A stretch of 64,000 bases of DNA from Gloeopeniophorella convolvens. Its lineage: Eukaryota; Basidiomycota; Agaricomycetes; Russulales. The notes under the pieces were generated by a model. It did no database searches, was not told the origin of the DNA, and saw only the letters and a list, made by a program, of their open reading frames with translations. The position numbers and the translations under genes are program-made. Position 1 is the first letter of the stretch. Every line of letters starts with the position of its first letter. Below, in pieces: positions 37,373 to 48,567 of the stretch. The stretch spans positions 310,001-374,000 of the forward strand of contig WTXD01000019.1 in NCBI GenBank assembly GCA_022496205.1, read 5' to 3'.

Positions 37373-39575
37373 TCACTGCTTGTCCTTCTCCCCAGCCTCG
37401 ACATACGCCTGCTCCTTCTGCACCTCCTCGTCGCCCAGCTCGCCCTCCACGAACCCCGCGCGACCGCGCACGCGCCACTCGCGCCGCTCGAGCGCCCACA
37501 CGAGCGCGGTCGCAGCGAGCGTCGCGCCACACGTGCCGAGCATCGCGATCATGCCCTTGTGGAAGCGCGGTGCGTCCGTCGCGGGGTAGAACACGAGCGG
37601 CCACCACGCGTTGACCACGTTGTTCCACATGCTGCGTGCGGGCGTCAGCGCGGTGCGCTGCACATACCCATATGTGCGGGAGGGACGCGGGCGACGCACT
37701 TCATCGACGCGAGCACGAGTGCACGTTCCTGCTGGTCGTCCGCGCAGATCTGGTTTGCCCACGCGAACGTCGTCGCCTGCCCCGCGTACGCCACGCCGGC
37801 TAGGTCTGCCCAAGGTCAGTATGCCGGTGCACGGCTACCCGGCGCGCGCGGCACGCACAGTACGCAAAGAACTTGAGCCCCGTCGGGGCGCGCCACACGA
37901 GGAGACACACGGCGGCCACGCTGCACGCGCCGCACATCACGACGAGCACGGGCCAGCGCACCTGGTTGCGGTCCGTGAGCGCCGCGCCGAGGAGCGTCGC
38001 GGCGATCCCGACGGCCGTCACGCCCGAGGGGTAGTTGTCTGCGCGGCGTCAGGGGTCAGGGCGGGGCACATGCGCGCGGGCGCGACGCACCGATCTGCTC
38101 GACGGAGTACCCGCCGATCGCCTTGAGCCACTGCCCCATGAGGTTGTTCGAGCCAAAGCTCTCCGTCTCGCCCGACACCGCGAACTGCGCGGTCAGCGCG
38201 GGGCACGCGGGCGGACGCGGGCGGCGCGTACCAGGAGACTGCAGGCGTACCACCGCCAGCGGCCGAGCACGCGCTGCGCGAGGCCCCACGTGAGCGGGGT
38301 GTGCGACGTGTCGGTCGCGCTCGCGGCGAGGCGCTTGGACGAGAGGAGGCGCTCCTCTGGGGAGAGGTAGAACGCGCGCGTCGTCGCGGGCACGTCGGGG
38401 AAGACGAGGAAGCCGTAGAGCGCGATCGGAAGCGTGATGATGCCGTCGATGATGAACCTGCGCCCGGGTGGGGCGGCGTGAGCGCGGGTCGGAGGAGGGG
38501 CAGGGTTGCAAGTTACAGCCATCGCCAGCCGCTGCGCCCTGCGACCCCGTTGAGGTTTCTGCGGAGCAAAAGGCGTCAGGGCTGTGTCTGAGGGAGATAG
38601 GCGATGCATACCGATACACGGCCGCCTGCAGCAGGCCGGAGAACCTGAGCGGGGCAGCGACGGATGGTCAGCCTTGGCGCGGAGAGCTCGGTGCTTGTAG
38701 GCTTACAGCGTGCCTGCCAGACCGCTACTGGTAAATATCGCGGAGCGCTTTCCCAGCTCACTTGGCCTGTACCACCTGTGCGCACACTTGCATTCAGCGT
38801 CCCTTCAGCCTCATAGCAAGCAGGACGAACGAGCCAAGGATGTAGTGCGTTCCCACAAAAGTGGACGACTCGGCCATTCCTTGCAGGAAACGAATCGCGT
38901 AGATCTAGGGGAGCGGGTGTACATTGGTAGGAGGTGGCAGTCATATTGGCGCTTGTGGAGACTTACCTGTTCCACGTTGTGCACAGTGCTCGTGCTGGGA
39001 AATCGGTTAGACTGCGCGCGGGGCTTCCCTTGTTGCGCGACACACCAGAAAGTCAATATGGCCCAGATAATCTGCATCGTTGGCAGCCAGATGCGGGGTG
39101 GTACAACTTGGAGCATCAGGTTATCTGAGTGGACATGGTCAGCATGCAAGCCAGATGTGACAACTGGGTTGCTCACTCGGTATCATTCCTACAATGTATC
39201 CACAGGTAAAGAATGTGTTGATTTTCTACGTTGCGACGATGAGCTTCAATAGTCCGTCCACATGATATGAGCACGCACGTTGAATTGGTTCCCAAACATG
39301 TGCAGTTCCTCCTTCATTCCAGATACATATGCGTTTGATACATTGGACCTATCTAGGTCTGCGAACGTGGCGTCAGGTCTGAGGTTCACAACGATGCATA
39401 GTGAGCTCTCCCACAGTTCGTGAAATACTGGGACAGCTCGAATCCTTGAGAGAGCATCCGGTCTAGCTCTAAGCACACGCACCATGAGACAGCAATACGA
39501 CAGTATGAACCAGTCAATCTTGACGAGCAACAGGCCCTCGGCCCTCGACCTCGAGCGGTATCCTGGCATCCACAT
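37373..39575 (-). CDS. MFS transporter, anion:cation symporter family (Liz1/FEN2-like)
   Basis: Plasma-membrane major-facilitator permease of the group that carries pantothenate, nicotinate, biotin or allantoate; which one is not decidable here. Fifteen exons on the minus strand, from 39483-39575 down to 37373-37631, sum to 474 aa. The second exon is 13 nt (39415-39427). Family marks: KIDWFILSYCCLMYFTNYLD (TM1), DRSNVSNAYVSGMKEEL, THYILGSWYRPSELGKRSAI and FIIDGIITLPIALYGFL. Cytoplasmic C-terminus is Glu/Lys-rich. ATG 39575 is the nearest in-frame start. Homologues usually have another ~20-40 residues before TM1, so a 5' exon may be missing; the frame stays open to about 39705. Confidence 0.9.
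39415..39427 (-). other. 13-nt microexon of the MFS gene
   Basis: Encodes YFTN plus one base and sits between introns with GT-AG ends. Skipping it breaks the frame and deletes the TM1/loop junction, where homologues have exactly this peptide. Confidence 0.8.
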
Positions 39576-39594
39576 GGTGATACTTATGTCGAAG

Positions 39595-40359
39595 TCAGCA
39601 AGCACAAGATGGTGGGTCGCAGAAAAGATACGGCGCTCGATAACGGGCCCTTGAGTGGAACCATATCCACCAGAGTGGAGAACGCGACTTCCTGTGACTT
39701 GGAATTTCTAGTTCGAACCTTGCGGGCAAGTTTGCCCTTCGGCTCGGCTCCTGACAATCACGTGCATCAACGTCTACAGCGGCGTGCAACTTTACGCGCA
39801 CTTGCACTCGTGCTGTAACACGGTCGTATTCGACGTCATGAACATAAGTACACGACACAAGACACCACACGAGAAAAAAGTGCTCTGCCGCGATCTTAGC
39901 GGGCGCATAAACCCCAAAGCACGCGACGCCACCACACGCCGCCCACCGGAAGTCTGCGTCTCCCAGGACCCTGGCTTGCTTTCTGCTTACGAGGGCATGG
40001 TTGAGTAAAGCAGCCAAATGATCGTGAGCGGACTTAATCGGAGGCGGATGAGGCGACTTAACGCAAAGTTTGAGTTGGGCAGAGAATCTTGTCGATCCTT
40101 CGCCATCTACAGAATTCGACACCAGTGCTATGCAGGGGACGCTGCCGCCCAACGTAACCTCTGCGAGGATGATGTGTACGGGCGATTTCGCAGATCTGAG
40201 TTCGCCACGCTCCAATGCCACGGGGCTGAATCGCAGTATGAGCATTGCTCTCGCGGAGGTCCACCGTGCGAAATGGTCCCGCAGGCAGGGTGGTGGCACC
40301 TTCCGAGGGCCAAAACTCTGGAGCCCGTCGGCCGCTAGCGACGGATCATCCCACATCAT
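39595..40359 (-). CDS. Hypothetical open frame, doubtful
   Basis: A 254-codon open frame starting at the paired ATGs (40359), and open for another 39 codons upstream. The first ~170 residues (for example WDDPSLAADGLQSFGP and VHIILAEVTLGGSVPCIALV) look protein-like, whereas the last ~80 are Arg-rich and resemble chance translation, so an unrecognised intron or a decayed gene is possible. It ends 20 nt before the MFS start codon on the same strand and could instead contain that gene's missing 5' exon. No family recognised. Confidence 0.3.
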   Translation of the reverse strand: MMWDDPSLAADGLQSFGPRKVPPPCLRDHFARWTSARAMLILRFSPVALERGELRSAKSPVHIILAEVTLGGSVPCIALVSNSVDGEGSTRFSAQLKLCVKSPHPPPIKSAHDHLAALLNHALVSRKQARVLGDADFRWAACGGVACFGVYAPAKIAAEHFFLVWCLVSCTYVHDVEYDRVTARVQVRVKLHAAVDVDARDCQEPSRRANLPARFELEIPSHRKSRSPLWWIWFHSRARYRAPYLFCDPPSCAC

Positions 40360-40476
40360 GCGCACACCGTCTTCATCAATTCTCGACCGATGCGCCGACG
40401 AGCCAGACGTCGCCAGAAGCACCGCACAAAGTGGATGACTAAGGCATGGAATAATCCTGGAGATACCGTGTAGCAA

Positions 40477-41528
40477 GAGCTGACTGACGATGACTCTATC
40501 GTGCTGCTACGAGCCTGCGAGAGTTGTCGGCGTAGAGCGGTGCCGCCAGAGGATAATGAGCTTGCTCTGGAGCCGGTCCAGCCTTGTCGCAATTAAACGC
40601 AAGGGTGATGATAGAACGTCCTCAGGTAGCTTCGCAGAGGTTGCCTAGTGTGGCCTGGATTTCCTTGGAACGAGATATGTGGGATCACGAGGTGTTGTGC
40701 GGGCGGTCACGGACGTCCAGTACGCCTTACAAGGTAAGGGGAAAAGGAAGGATGGAGAAAGGGAAATTACGAAATTCGGGCGCAAGTGGGTCGGGTCAAC
40801 CTGAAACCGGCTCTAAGTTGGGGAACGACTGCTTCGCGGTACCTTCTAGCACCTTCCTTGAAGCCGAGGCTAAGTTGAGGACTTGGCGCGAAGACAGAAC
40901 TTGAAAACGAGGTGCAAGCTAGAGACGTGGCGCGCTCGTGGCTGGCATGCTGCAGCCCGTCGTCCGAACAGCATCCGAAGCGGGAGGAGAGATGAGAGAG
41001 CGATATGCTAAAAGTAGGCCGCAACCGACGGAGGCGTGCACTGAGCGGGGGAACGCAGGGGCAGAACGGGGCCGGCGGTACGAACCGATGACGAGGATAT
41101 GCAGGTATCGGGGCGAGGCGATCTGCGGACGAGCATCGGCGACTGCGATGGTCTGCAATGGTTCGATGACTCATTGCGCTCTTACGAAACCCCTCTAAAC
41201 CCCGGCCCGGCCACCGCCGGCAGTCTGCTCTCCTCCTCCACCAGCCTCCACTTACTCGACTTTTGACCGCAGCGGCGGCAATCTAAGTTTGGCGTGCTCG
41301 GATATACTTGGGGGCATGGCGAAGGGGCTTCCGGCAGCCACACTGGGGCGCGCACGGTCGCTTGGACGGAGTCGGGTGGTCCGGAAGGATTGGGTATGTA
41401 ATCCAGCAGGCAGAAGAACCCGAGATCTGCCGCCGAGATTCGAGTACATTGCTCCTTTATAATGAGTACCCCCTCCGAATGCTGCTCACCCCGCCAGCTC
41501 TCCTCGCCCTCGCCCCCTCCCCCTCGCC
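40477..41528. other. Intergenic, promoter of the YTP1-like gene
   Basis: About 1.05 kb with no convincing gene. Frames on both strands are short and compositionally biased. The last 80 nt before ATG 41529 are C/T-rich, typical of a fungal leader. Confidence 0.45.
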
Positions 41529-43763
41529 ATGCACCTCTACGGCCTTACCTTGGGCTTTCTCCTTCCCTCCCTCGCCCTCTATGTGGCCGACTCTGCCATC
41601 GCTACGCCCTCAGCGCTAGTCCCCGCAGGCGATCTCGCTGCCCGGGACCCCTCCTCATCCGAGCTCCTTCGGAGGAGAGCTGGTATTGACCCCTTATCTC
41701 CGCTCATTCTTGCTCGGGATGACGATGAACACGAACACGGCCATGGTCACGGTAATATGCCGCCCATCGTCGAGCTTAACGAAACCGAGATTCTCCTGTC
41801 TCATGCCCCAACACCCCCTTCGTACTGGTCTATCGACATTGACGATCGCACCCCGGAACAGACCAGGTATCCTGGTCTCATGGGATTTCACGCGCTAATG
41901 ATGTCGTTGGCGTTCTTCGGCGCACTTCCCGCTGGTTTGTCCGGTCGCTCCCACCCTCGCGCCTGTCTGATTCCTTACGACAGGAATCGCACTGCGTTCC
42001 GTTAATCACGCGTGGCATGGCTTCTCCGTGATCTTATTCTGGACTTTTGTCGTTCTGGGGTGTGCCGCGAGTGGGTTGTATCGGAAGCTGACCCCCAACA
42101 TGTCAGTACCGTAAATTCCTTTCCGGCCGACCTTTCCTAATCACTCCATCATAGGTACGAGGGGCAAAAGCACTCCGCTTATTCCTACTTGGCGCTCGCT
42201 GTGGCCCTCGTTCTTTCGGCCATTGACGCATTTGCTGGGGCTCGCCGCCTTCTCTCATATGTTAGGGTCCTCAAAACTGACGACAAGTTCACGATTCGGT
42301 CTTTCTGGAATTCTGTCATTCTCGGCCGAGAAGAACGCCATACTCTCGGCATCAATGATGCGGAATACACAAACCTAGTCGTGGAAGAGCCAGAAGAAAT
42401 GGAGGATCTCAAGGTTCATATTCATAGCGACGGTCGTGTGGTTTTTGCAGCGGCAGAAGGCTTGAACGATCAGGATGAGACCGCTCAATGGGCCAACCAC
42501 GTTCGGCATAGCTCGGACGAGTTCCCAGAAACACCAGCGTCTGAGCGCACCCTGTTCGGCCCTCGGTCCCCACGTGGCTCCCAACACTCCGACGACACGC
42601 TACACGACCACAATCGGTTTTCCAAGGATGTATCTCTCCTGCGCCGTGCTGGCCAGCTGGCCTTTGCAACCCTGGAACGTTCCCTTGTTTTCGCCGGCTT
42701 CGCGCAGCTGATGCACGGAGTGGTCATCTACACCGGCGGTTGCCGCGAGAGTTATGTCAACGGGTGCCTGGCTCATGTTATTAGTAAGCGTGCACTGATA
42801 TCGGGTTTGCAAGCACTAATGACTCACGCCCTTCTCTCTGTCCTTGCAGAGGGTGGTATCTTCTGGTGTTACGGCCTTGTCACCTTCGCCCGTTTCCTTG
42901 GCTCGTTCTCGGAGAGAGGTTGGGCTTGGAACCGCGCTCCCACCGGCGAACATGTCTCCGCGGAGTTTACCGAGTCCTTCGTCATCTTCTTCTACGGCAT
43001 CACCAACACCTGGATGGAGCGCTTTGGCGCGCACCCTGGCGACCCATACACAACCAAGCAGGTCCAGCACATTAGCATTGCTGTCATGTTCTGGTTTGCC
43101 GGCTTGGTCGGCATGGGTCTCGAGTCGCGCATCCTGCGCCGATGGCTCGCTGCTGTGTCCACTGCATCCTTGAAGATTGCCAACAGGAATAGCGAGGCTG
43201 TTGCAGAACCTGCCAGTTACGGAGGCAGTTTTAACCCGTTTCCAGCTTTGGTTATCGGCGTCACCGGAGCTGCGATGAGTGCTCACTACCAGGAGTATCT
43301 CTTCCAGGTAAGTGGTACTCATCTTGCGCCCTGTGGCACGTGTTGACCTCGAGGATAGGTCCAAATCCACGCACTTTGGGGCTATTGCCTATCTGCATTC
43401 GCCGTTCTTCGCTGTCTGACATATCTCTTTGTCTGGCTCGCTCCTCCGCGGTCGATTCTGCCCTCGCGCCCTCCATCGGAAGCCCTTGCCAGCTTCTTCC
43501 TTGCGTGTGGTGGTCTGGTCTTCGTCATGAGCAATGAGGAAATCACCTTCGCTGCCATACGCAGGGGTCATGATGGTGGGCACACTTCGTCCACCCGTCC
43601 CTTTTGATAACTAAATGCGTACTGAACAGATGTGATGATGTTCCTCAACGTCGCCGTTGCCATCACGTGTTTCGCCTTCTGTTGGACACTGCTGGTCGTC
43701 GCCTTCAAGGGCTGGCTCAAGTCCAGAACTCACTCTGCTGTATCGTTCCATCAGTCCGCATGA
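41529..43763 (+). CDS. YTP1-like polytopic membrane protein (DUF2427/Ytp1)
   Basis: Conserved fungal membrane protein of unknown activity; yeast Ytp1 has weak similarity to mitochondrial electron-transport proteins. Exons 41529-41934, 41984-42101, 42155-42783, 42850-43307, 43359-43575, 43630-43763 give 653 aa. A signal peptide (LTLGFLLPSLALYVADSAIA) is followed by a His-rich EHEHGHGHG stretch that could bind metal. The DUF2427 part is TM-rich (GLMGFHALMMSLAFFGALPAG). An acidic soluble loop follows, then the Ytp1 domain with GITNTWMERFG and HYQEYLFQVQIHALWGYC. The 3' exon ends in a cytoplasmic WLKSRTHSAVSF tail. Summed exon length is a multiple of three. Confidence 0.87.
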
Positions 43764-43997
43764 AAAGCTGTCCTCACTGTTGTAATTTTGCACTTCTTAT
43801 CCTTACTTTGGGGAATCGGTTATATTGTTGTGCACTGACCCCCTAGCTAGTTAATATCCTCCGCGCTACACCCACCATTTTCCTCCCTCGCAGTTGCCAC
43901 TTCAAATCGTCCATTTCTTCATGAATGACCTGTTACGACTCCACACGTTTTCGTGCTGTTAGAAGTTCGATGTAATATCATGCATTTCTGAGCGTCT
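43764..43997. other. Convergent 3' region, YTP1-like / COQ2
   Basis: 234 nt of AT-richer sequence between two 3' ends; no gene. Confidence 0.5.
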
Positions 43998-45373
43998 CTA
44001 TTGCTGTGACGCAGTGCTCGACTCGACATCTCGATCTGTCTGGTACCGCAACCAGACGTAGTCTCCCAACGCGCCCATCCATATCCAAAAGCCCGCCCAT
44101 CCGCACGCGACAAATCCCCGCCCGCTGTTCGCGCGGTCGTTGAAGTCCGTGCGGTATACGACGCGCGCAAGCTGCGCCGCCGCGAGCCCCGCGCCGACGA
44201 AGAACGGCGCGCCGTGCGCGTTGAGTACGCCCGCGAGCGCGACGCAGCCGACGGACGCGGCGGAGAAGCCCGCGAGCACGCCGCGAGTGCGCGCGCCGAA
44301 AAGCAGCGCCGTCGAGCGGATGCCGACGCGCACGTCGTCCGCCTTGTCCTGGTGCGCGTAGATACTGTCGTACACGAGCGTCCACAGCACGCCGCCGGCG
44401 TATAGCGGCGCCGCGACGGGCCAGTGCACCGCGCCCGCGACGGCGGACCAGCCGAGCAGCGCGCCCCAGTTGAACGCGAGGCCTGTGTGCGGCGCGGTGG
44501 GTGGGGTCAGCGCGGCGCGATGTGGAGGGGTGGAGGACGGACCGAGGACGGCCTGCGGCCAGTAGGTCACGCGCTTCATGAACGGGTATACCGTCACCAG
44601 GGACAGGGATGACGCGCCGAGAAAGATGCTACGGGGCGCGCGGGTGAGCTCGGGAAATGAACGACGCGTCGCGTGGGACTGGGAGACGGGGGAGCAGACG
44701 TGCGGACGGACGAAGGCAGACGCACCTGTACCAGTTCAGCTGCGTGAGCACCGCGAGCCCGGCGCCGAGCTGCGGCGCAAGGAACGCGATCGCCTGGCCG
44801 GGCGTGATGTCGCCGCGCGCGAGGGGTCGGGTCTTGGTGCGCTCTGTGTGGGTCAGCGGGTTGGGTGGGAGCAGCAAGGGTTCGGGTGGACGCGTGCGCA
44901 CCGACGGCGTTGTCCAGGTTGCGGTCCCACAGGTCGTTGATGGTGCAGCCTGCGCCGCGCATTACGAGCGCGCCGATGCCGAAGAGGCTAATGTAGGTCA
45001 GAGGCACGCTTGGAGGTGCGTTGAGGGCATATGAAGCCATGGTGATTGACCACGCTGTGGATCCGTCATCGTCGTCGCGAAAGCCCATTCAACGGTACCG
45101 GGGCGACGCACTGCATGGGTAAAACAACAACAGGGTTCCAATAGGCTTGTCTATGCGAGTCAAATAAAGATATGGCCGTACTTTAGCGGGGAGTCGGTCA
45201 ACCCATGTCGTCGAGACCGTGGGGAGCTGAGGAATGGACGAGGTTTGCGTCGAAGTCGAGAGTGCTGGGGCCGCTGGCACGCGGGTGCGGTGCGGCCTTA
45301 TTGGGTCGCACCTTATTCGAGACGAAAACGCCCGCAGAGCGGACGGCGAGCTATGACATCTCAAGAATGCCAT
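43998..45373 (-). CDS. COQ2: 4-hydroxybenzoate polyprenyltransferase, mitochondrial
   Basis: Inner-membrane UbiA-family prenyltransferase that attaches the polyprenyl tail to 4-hydroxybenzoate in ubiquinone synthesis. Exons on the minus strand 45112-45373, 44902-45054, 44726-44843, 44543-44628, 43998-44482 give 367 aa. The first 45 residues are Arg/Ser-rich without acids, a good mitochondrial presequence. The two Asp-rich, Mg-binding motifs are NDLWDRNLD and [13 protein letters not shown], both intact, and [10 protein letters not shown] follows the first. Several hydrophobic spans alternate through the body. The start codon precedes the presequence directly. Confidence 0.95.
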
Positions 45374-45594
45374 GGACGATGCGGCTGGACTCGCAGCAGT
45401 GGTCGCGAAGCAGTTCGGCAGCGCGTCGGGTGGTCAAATGGAGTGGGATCTTATCTTATCAACAACCTCAATTGCATGTGGGGGGTTGGCTAATGTGGGG
45501 CCCGAGAGCCTACGACAGAGACGGGGGTAACTACTACATTGATGGCATCCGGCTGTGAAATCCATAGATAAAACCAGGTCTCTCTCCAGAGGCC

Positions 45595-46497
45595 TCACCA
45601 GGTCTTCGCGATCTTGAGTTGCCATTCCCAGTCTATGATACGCAGCGCGATCTCAGCATGACACTACTGGATTGTGCCAGAACACGCACCAAGCCACTCC
45701 TTTCCATCAAGATCGATGACTTTGCTCTTGACGTTGTATGTGCCTCGGGCAATCATACCAGAAGGGAACTCGTCGCTGATGACCTCGGTGGTGCGTGGGT
45801 TTGGATCCGCGCTGTACGAGCCGAGCATGGCTTCTACTTTCTCTGAATCAGGCGTCAGCACGGGACGCCTCATCAAACGTTCTGATGAATGGCACCTTTC
45901 ACAATGGAGCGTTTAATCACTTGGATATATCGGGCGCCCTGGAGCAACTATCAGTTCCGTGTCATTGATGGGTGCGACTCGATCATACAGTGACGATGGA
46001 GTGGTTTATCTTGTACGTGATGATTGCTCTACAGTTCCGCTGCTTTGAGCCCGGCGCAACAAAGGCAGTGGCTTCACTCACTTGTACGCCGCGCCTTCTT
46101 GTACCTGGACCGGGTTGCTCTTGTAATATTCGCGCTTGGCAGGGTCCGTCAGATCGAGTTTGATCGTCCTTCCTTCCGGGAGTGAGGGAGAGGTCAGCTC
46201 CAGGCTTAAGACAGTAAGCTGGACGAAGGGTGAGCGCGGGACAAAACGAATTTGGGGGAAAAGTCACTTTGGGGAGACTGGAGTCTCCAGCACCAGCACC
46301 GTCAAGACCCAGGCTGGCCTTCCAGCGTGCTAAACTCTCATCGCCCGCGTCGAGTGTGCGATATTCGTCTAGAGTCTTGCCGGCAGCGGGCTTGTAACCT
46401 GGTGGCCGTCAGCCTTCGTCGTCTGTCGCGAGGCGGCGGACGAACCCGGAGTGTTGATGGCTGCAAAGTCGGCGGCATCGTCGTGTTGTTCGGCCAT
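45595..46497 (-). CDS. RDI1: Rho GDP-dissociation inhibitor
   Basis: Cytosolic chaperone that extracts prenylated Rho/Cdc42 GTPases from membranes and keeps them GDP-bound. Seven exons on the minus strand: 46446-46497, 46268-46398, 46082-46218, 45989-46028, 45896-45938, 45690-45842, 45595-45632, giving 197 aa, the standard size. The regulatory arm includes GYKPAAGKTLDEYRTLDAGD. The immunoglobulin-like fold shows KLTVLSLELTSPSLPEGR, ITYKINHSIVTGARYIQV, MLGSYSADPNP, PSGMIARGTYNVKSK and the terminal DWEWQLKIAKTW. Two exons are 40 and 43 nt. The gene is in the same orientation as COQ2, 221 nt upstream of it. Confidence 0.95.
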
Positions 46498-46788
46498 TAC
46501 GCAGAAGTGAGTGGGGTTATTGTTAGAAAAGGTGAGAGCGAAGCGACGCTACACTGCGGTGTAGCGCGTGCCCTTTCTACTCATCTCCTAATCGATATTC
46601 CCACGGATGCTAGCGGCACGTTCCGGTCAACCTTTTATTCAATCAAATGTCGTATCCAATGCACAATGGTGCTAACAGATCCTCATCAAAACGCGCGGTC
46701 GTGTACCGCATAACCGGTAACCCTTCAAATTGCATCGACTTTCTTTACGTATCAGCGCACCAAGCGAGAGCAACCTGCCTTGAAGGCT

Positions 46789-48567
46789 TCAGGCGATGTC
46801 TCCGGATCCCCTTGGGCGGTGCATTCCGGCTACGATGACTCAGGACGTGGCTTCTTCATTAAAATTCAGCACCACTCACATCCTTTAAAGCGGCACTTGT
46901 CCCTGAGGGAGAACGCGCACTTGATACCGAACGGGCAGACGTGGCCCCAGCAGCACGCCGAACCATACGGGCATTCGCGATCTAGGAGACCATCATATAG
47001 GTTATGAGCCGTTTTGATGTCGGATTGAAACGCACCGTTGTTCAAAAACCAGCACGGAGATTGCTTTGCGTTCCGGGACAGAGTCTCGAGTTGCTCCTCA
47101 GTGAGCTCATACTCATGAGAGTACTTGCAGCGGCCCTGGTTCACGGCCAATCTCAAAAAGGTTCGAGCCCAGTTATACTTGTACTACCCACCTCTTTGGA
47201 GCAAACCTCCATGAGGTAGTGCTCATTGCAGGGTGGCGGATTCTCTGCGATACATCAGCGGTGCAAAGGAAGGTGGCGCATCAAAAACCTACGCTTATAC
47301 AAAGGCTATTGGAAGTCCAATTAGTCTTATCTCAACGAAACATGTAACGCCTACCAGGGATGGATCGATGACATGCTGCTTCGTGGTAATCGACACATCT
47401 GACCAAGGCTTAGGAGAGGGAGTGTAGGAGCCCCAGTCGTCGACCTCCGACACAGGGAAGGGAGAAGACGAAGTAGCCGTAAGAGGCGTGGTCGGGACTA
47501 ATTGTCCGGAGGGCAGGTTCTTCATGAACAGACCCGCCAAGATGAGTGAGGGAATGCGAGCGTAGGTACTGATGGAAGGGCTGCTCTGGCTTCGCAGAAG
47601 AACCAACTTGTTCGCGGCAGAAGCTGCCTCAAGAGCAGGCATGATGGATACGTATTCAGATCCATTTCCGCCTGACCACGGCGATCATTAGCTTTGCTTC
47701 GTCTCATATGAAAGGCTCCTCACCGCTAAAATAAACGCGAACAATCTGAGGAAGGCCAGCATAAAGTTGCAGGTGCTCTAGCCTGCACGTGAGAACAGCA
47801 AGACATTCATCCTGTATTACTTGCCTTTGATCTTGGCATCTGCCTCCTTCTTGCCAGCGACCTCGACAACGTTCAGGTATTGAGTTTCATTCAGTCCAAC
47901 AAAAAAGTCATCGAATTGCTCGGGGCTGCAGAAGCTCCCGGCGACCAGGTCGTTTCGAAGCCGGGCCTTCCCGACGAAGAGGCTGATGGAAATGTTGGTA
48001 TCCGAGCCTTGAAGGGAGCTATCATCGGCAAGATTTTCGGTAATGCCTTGGACAATCTCCTGTCCGGCCTTTCTACCGCCTTGCTCGCTTTGAGTGATGT
48101 AGCTCGTGGAGAATATGTTGCGAGTGCCGTCAATCACACACAGTGCGATGTTTTTGTGCTAGCAAGCGGGCGTCAGGACGACGCTGAATGGAAACCATGT
48201 ATAACAGACGTCTTTCCCATTGACTTCGCCGTTCTCTACGGAATTCGTCTTCCGGAAAGTTACCGAAGGCTTGTCTTGTGGGCCTCTCGACGCGGAGAGG
48301 GCTTGCTTCCAGACGGATACTTCGACCTCCAACTCCTTCACCTTGCTGATGAGCTGCGCATTTTCGTCGGAAGTAGCTTTAGCAAGGTCTGTTTGCAGAT
48401 GAGCACGGGATACGCTATTACTGAATGACGGAGATGACGCACCCTGAACCCTAGTCAAGAGTTCTTGCCTATCATTCGACGTTAGATTCCAACGCCAATC
48501 AGGCCCGCGGGCTATAGGAGGCGTACCATTGCTGCTGCTTATTCGACCTCTTTAACACAGAATCCAT
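46789..48567 (-). CDS. CCCH zinc-finger protein with DUF7923-type N-terminal domain
   Basis: Fungal family of unknown function, probably RNA-binding. Exons on the minus strand: 48527-48567, 48210-48468, 47821-48158, 47724-47782, 47355-47671, 47192-47242, 47036-47135, 46880-46981, 46789-46829, giving 435 aa. A coiled coil (AQLISKVKELEVEVSVWKQA) leads to the DUF7923-like domain: ALCVIDGTRNIFS, EQFDDFFVGLNE and LPQIVRVYFSGG. Its early Asp (VIDG) recalls NYN/PIN-type nucleases, which is inference. A C3H cluster follows: PPCNEHYLMEVCSKEGRCKY, then SHEY, CWFLNN, and CPYGSACCWGHVCPFGIKC. The start ATG 48567 is tentative, because the frame stays open further upstream. Confidence 0.8.
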
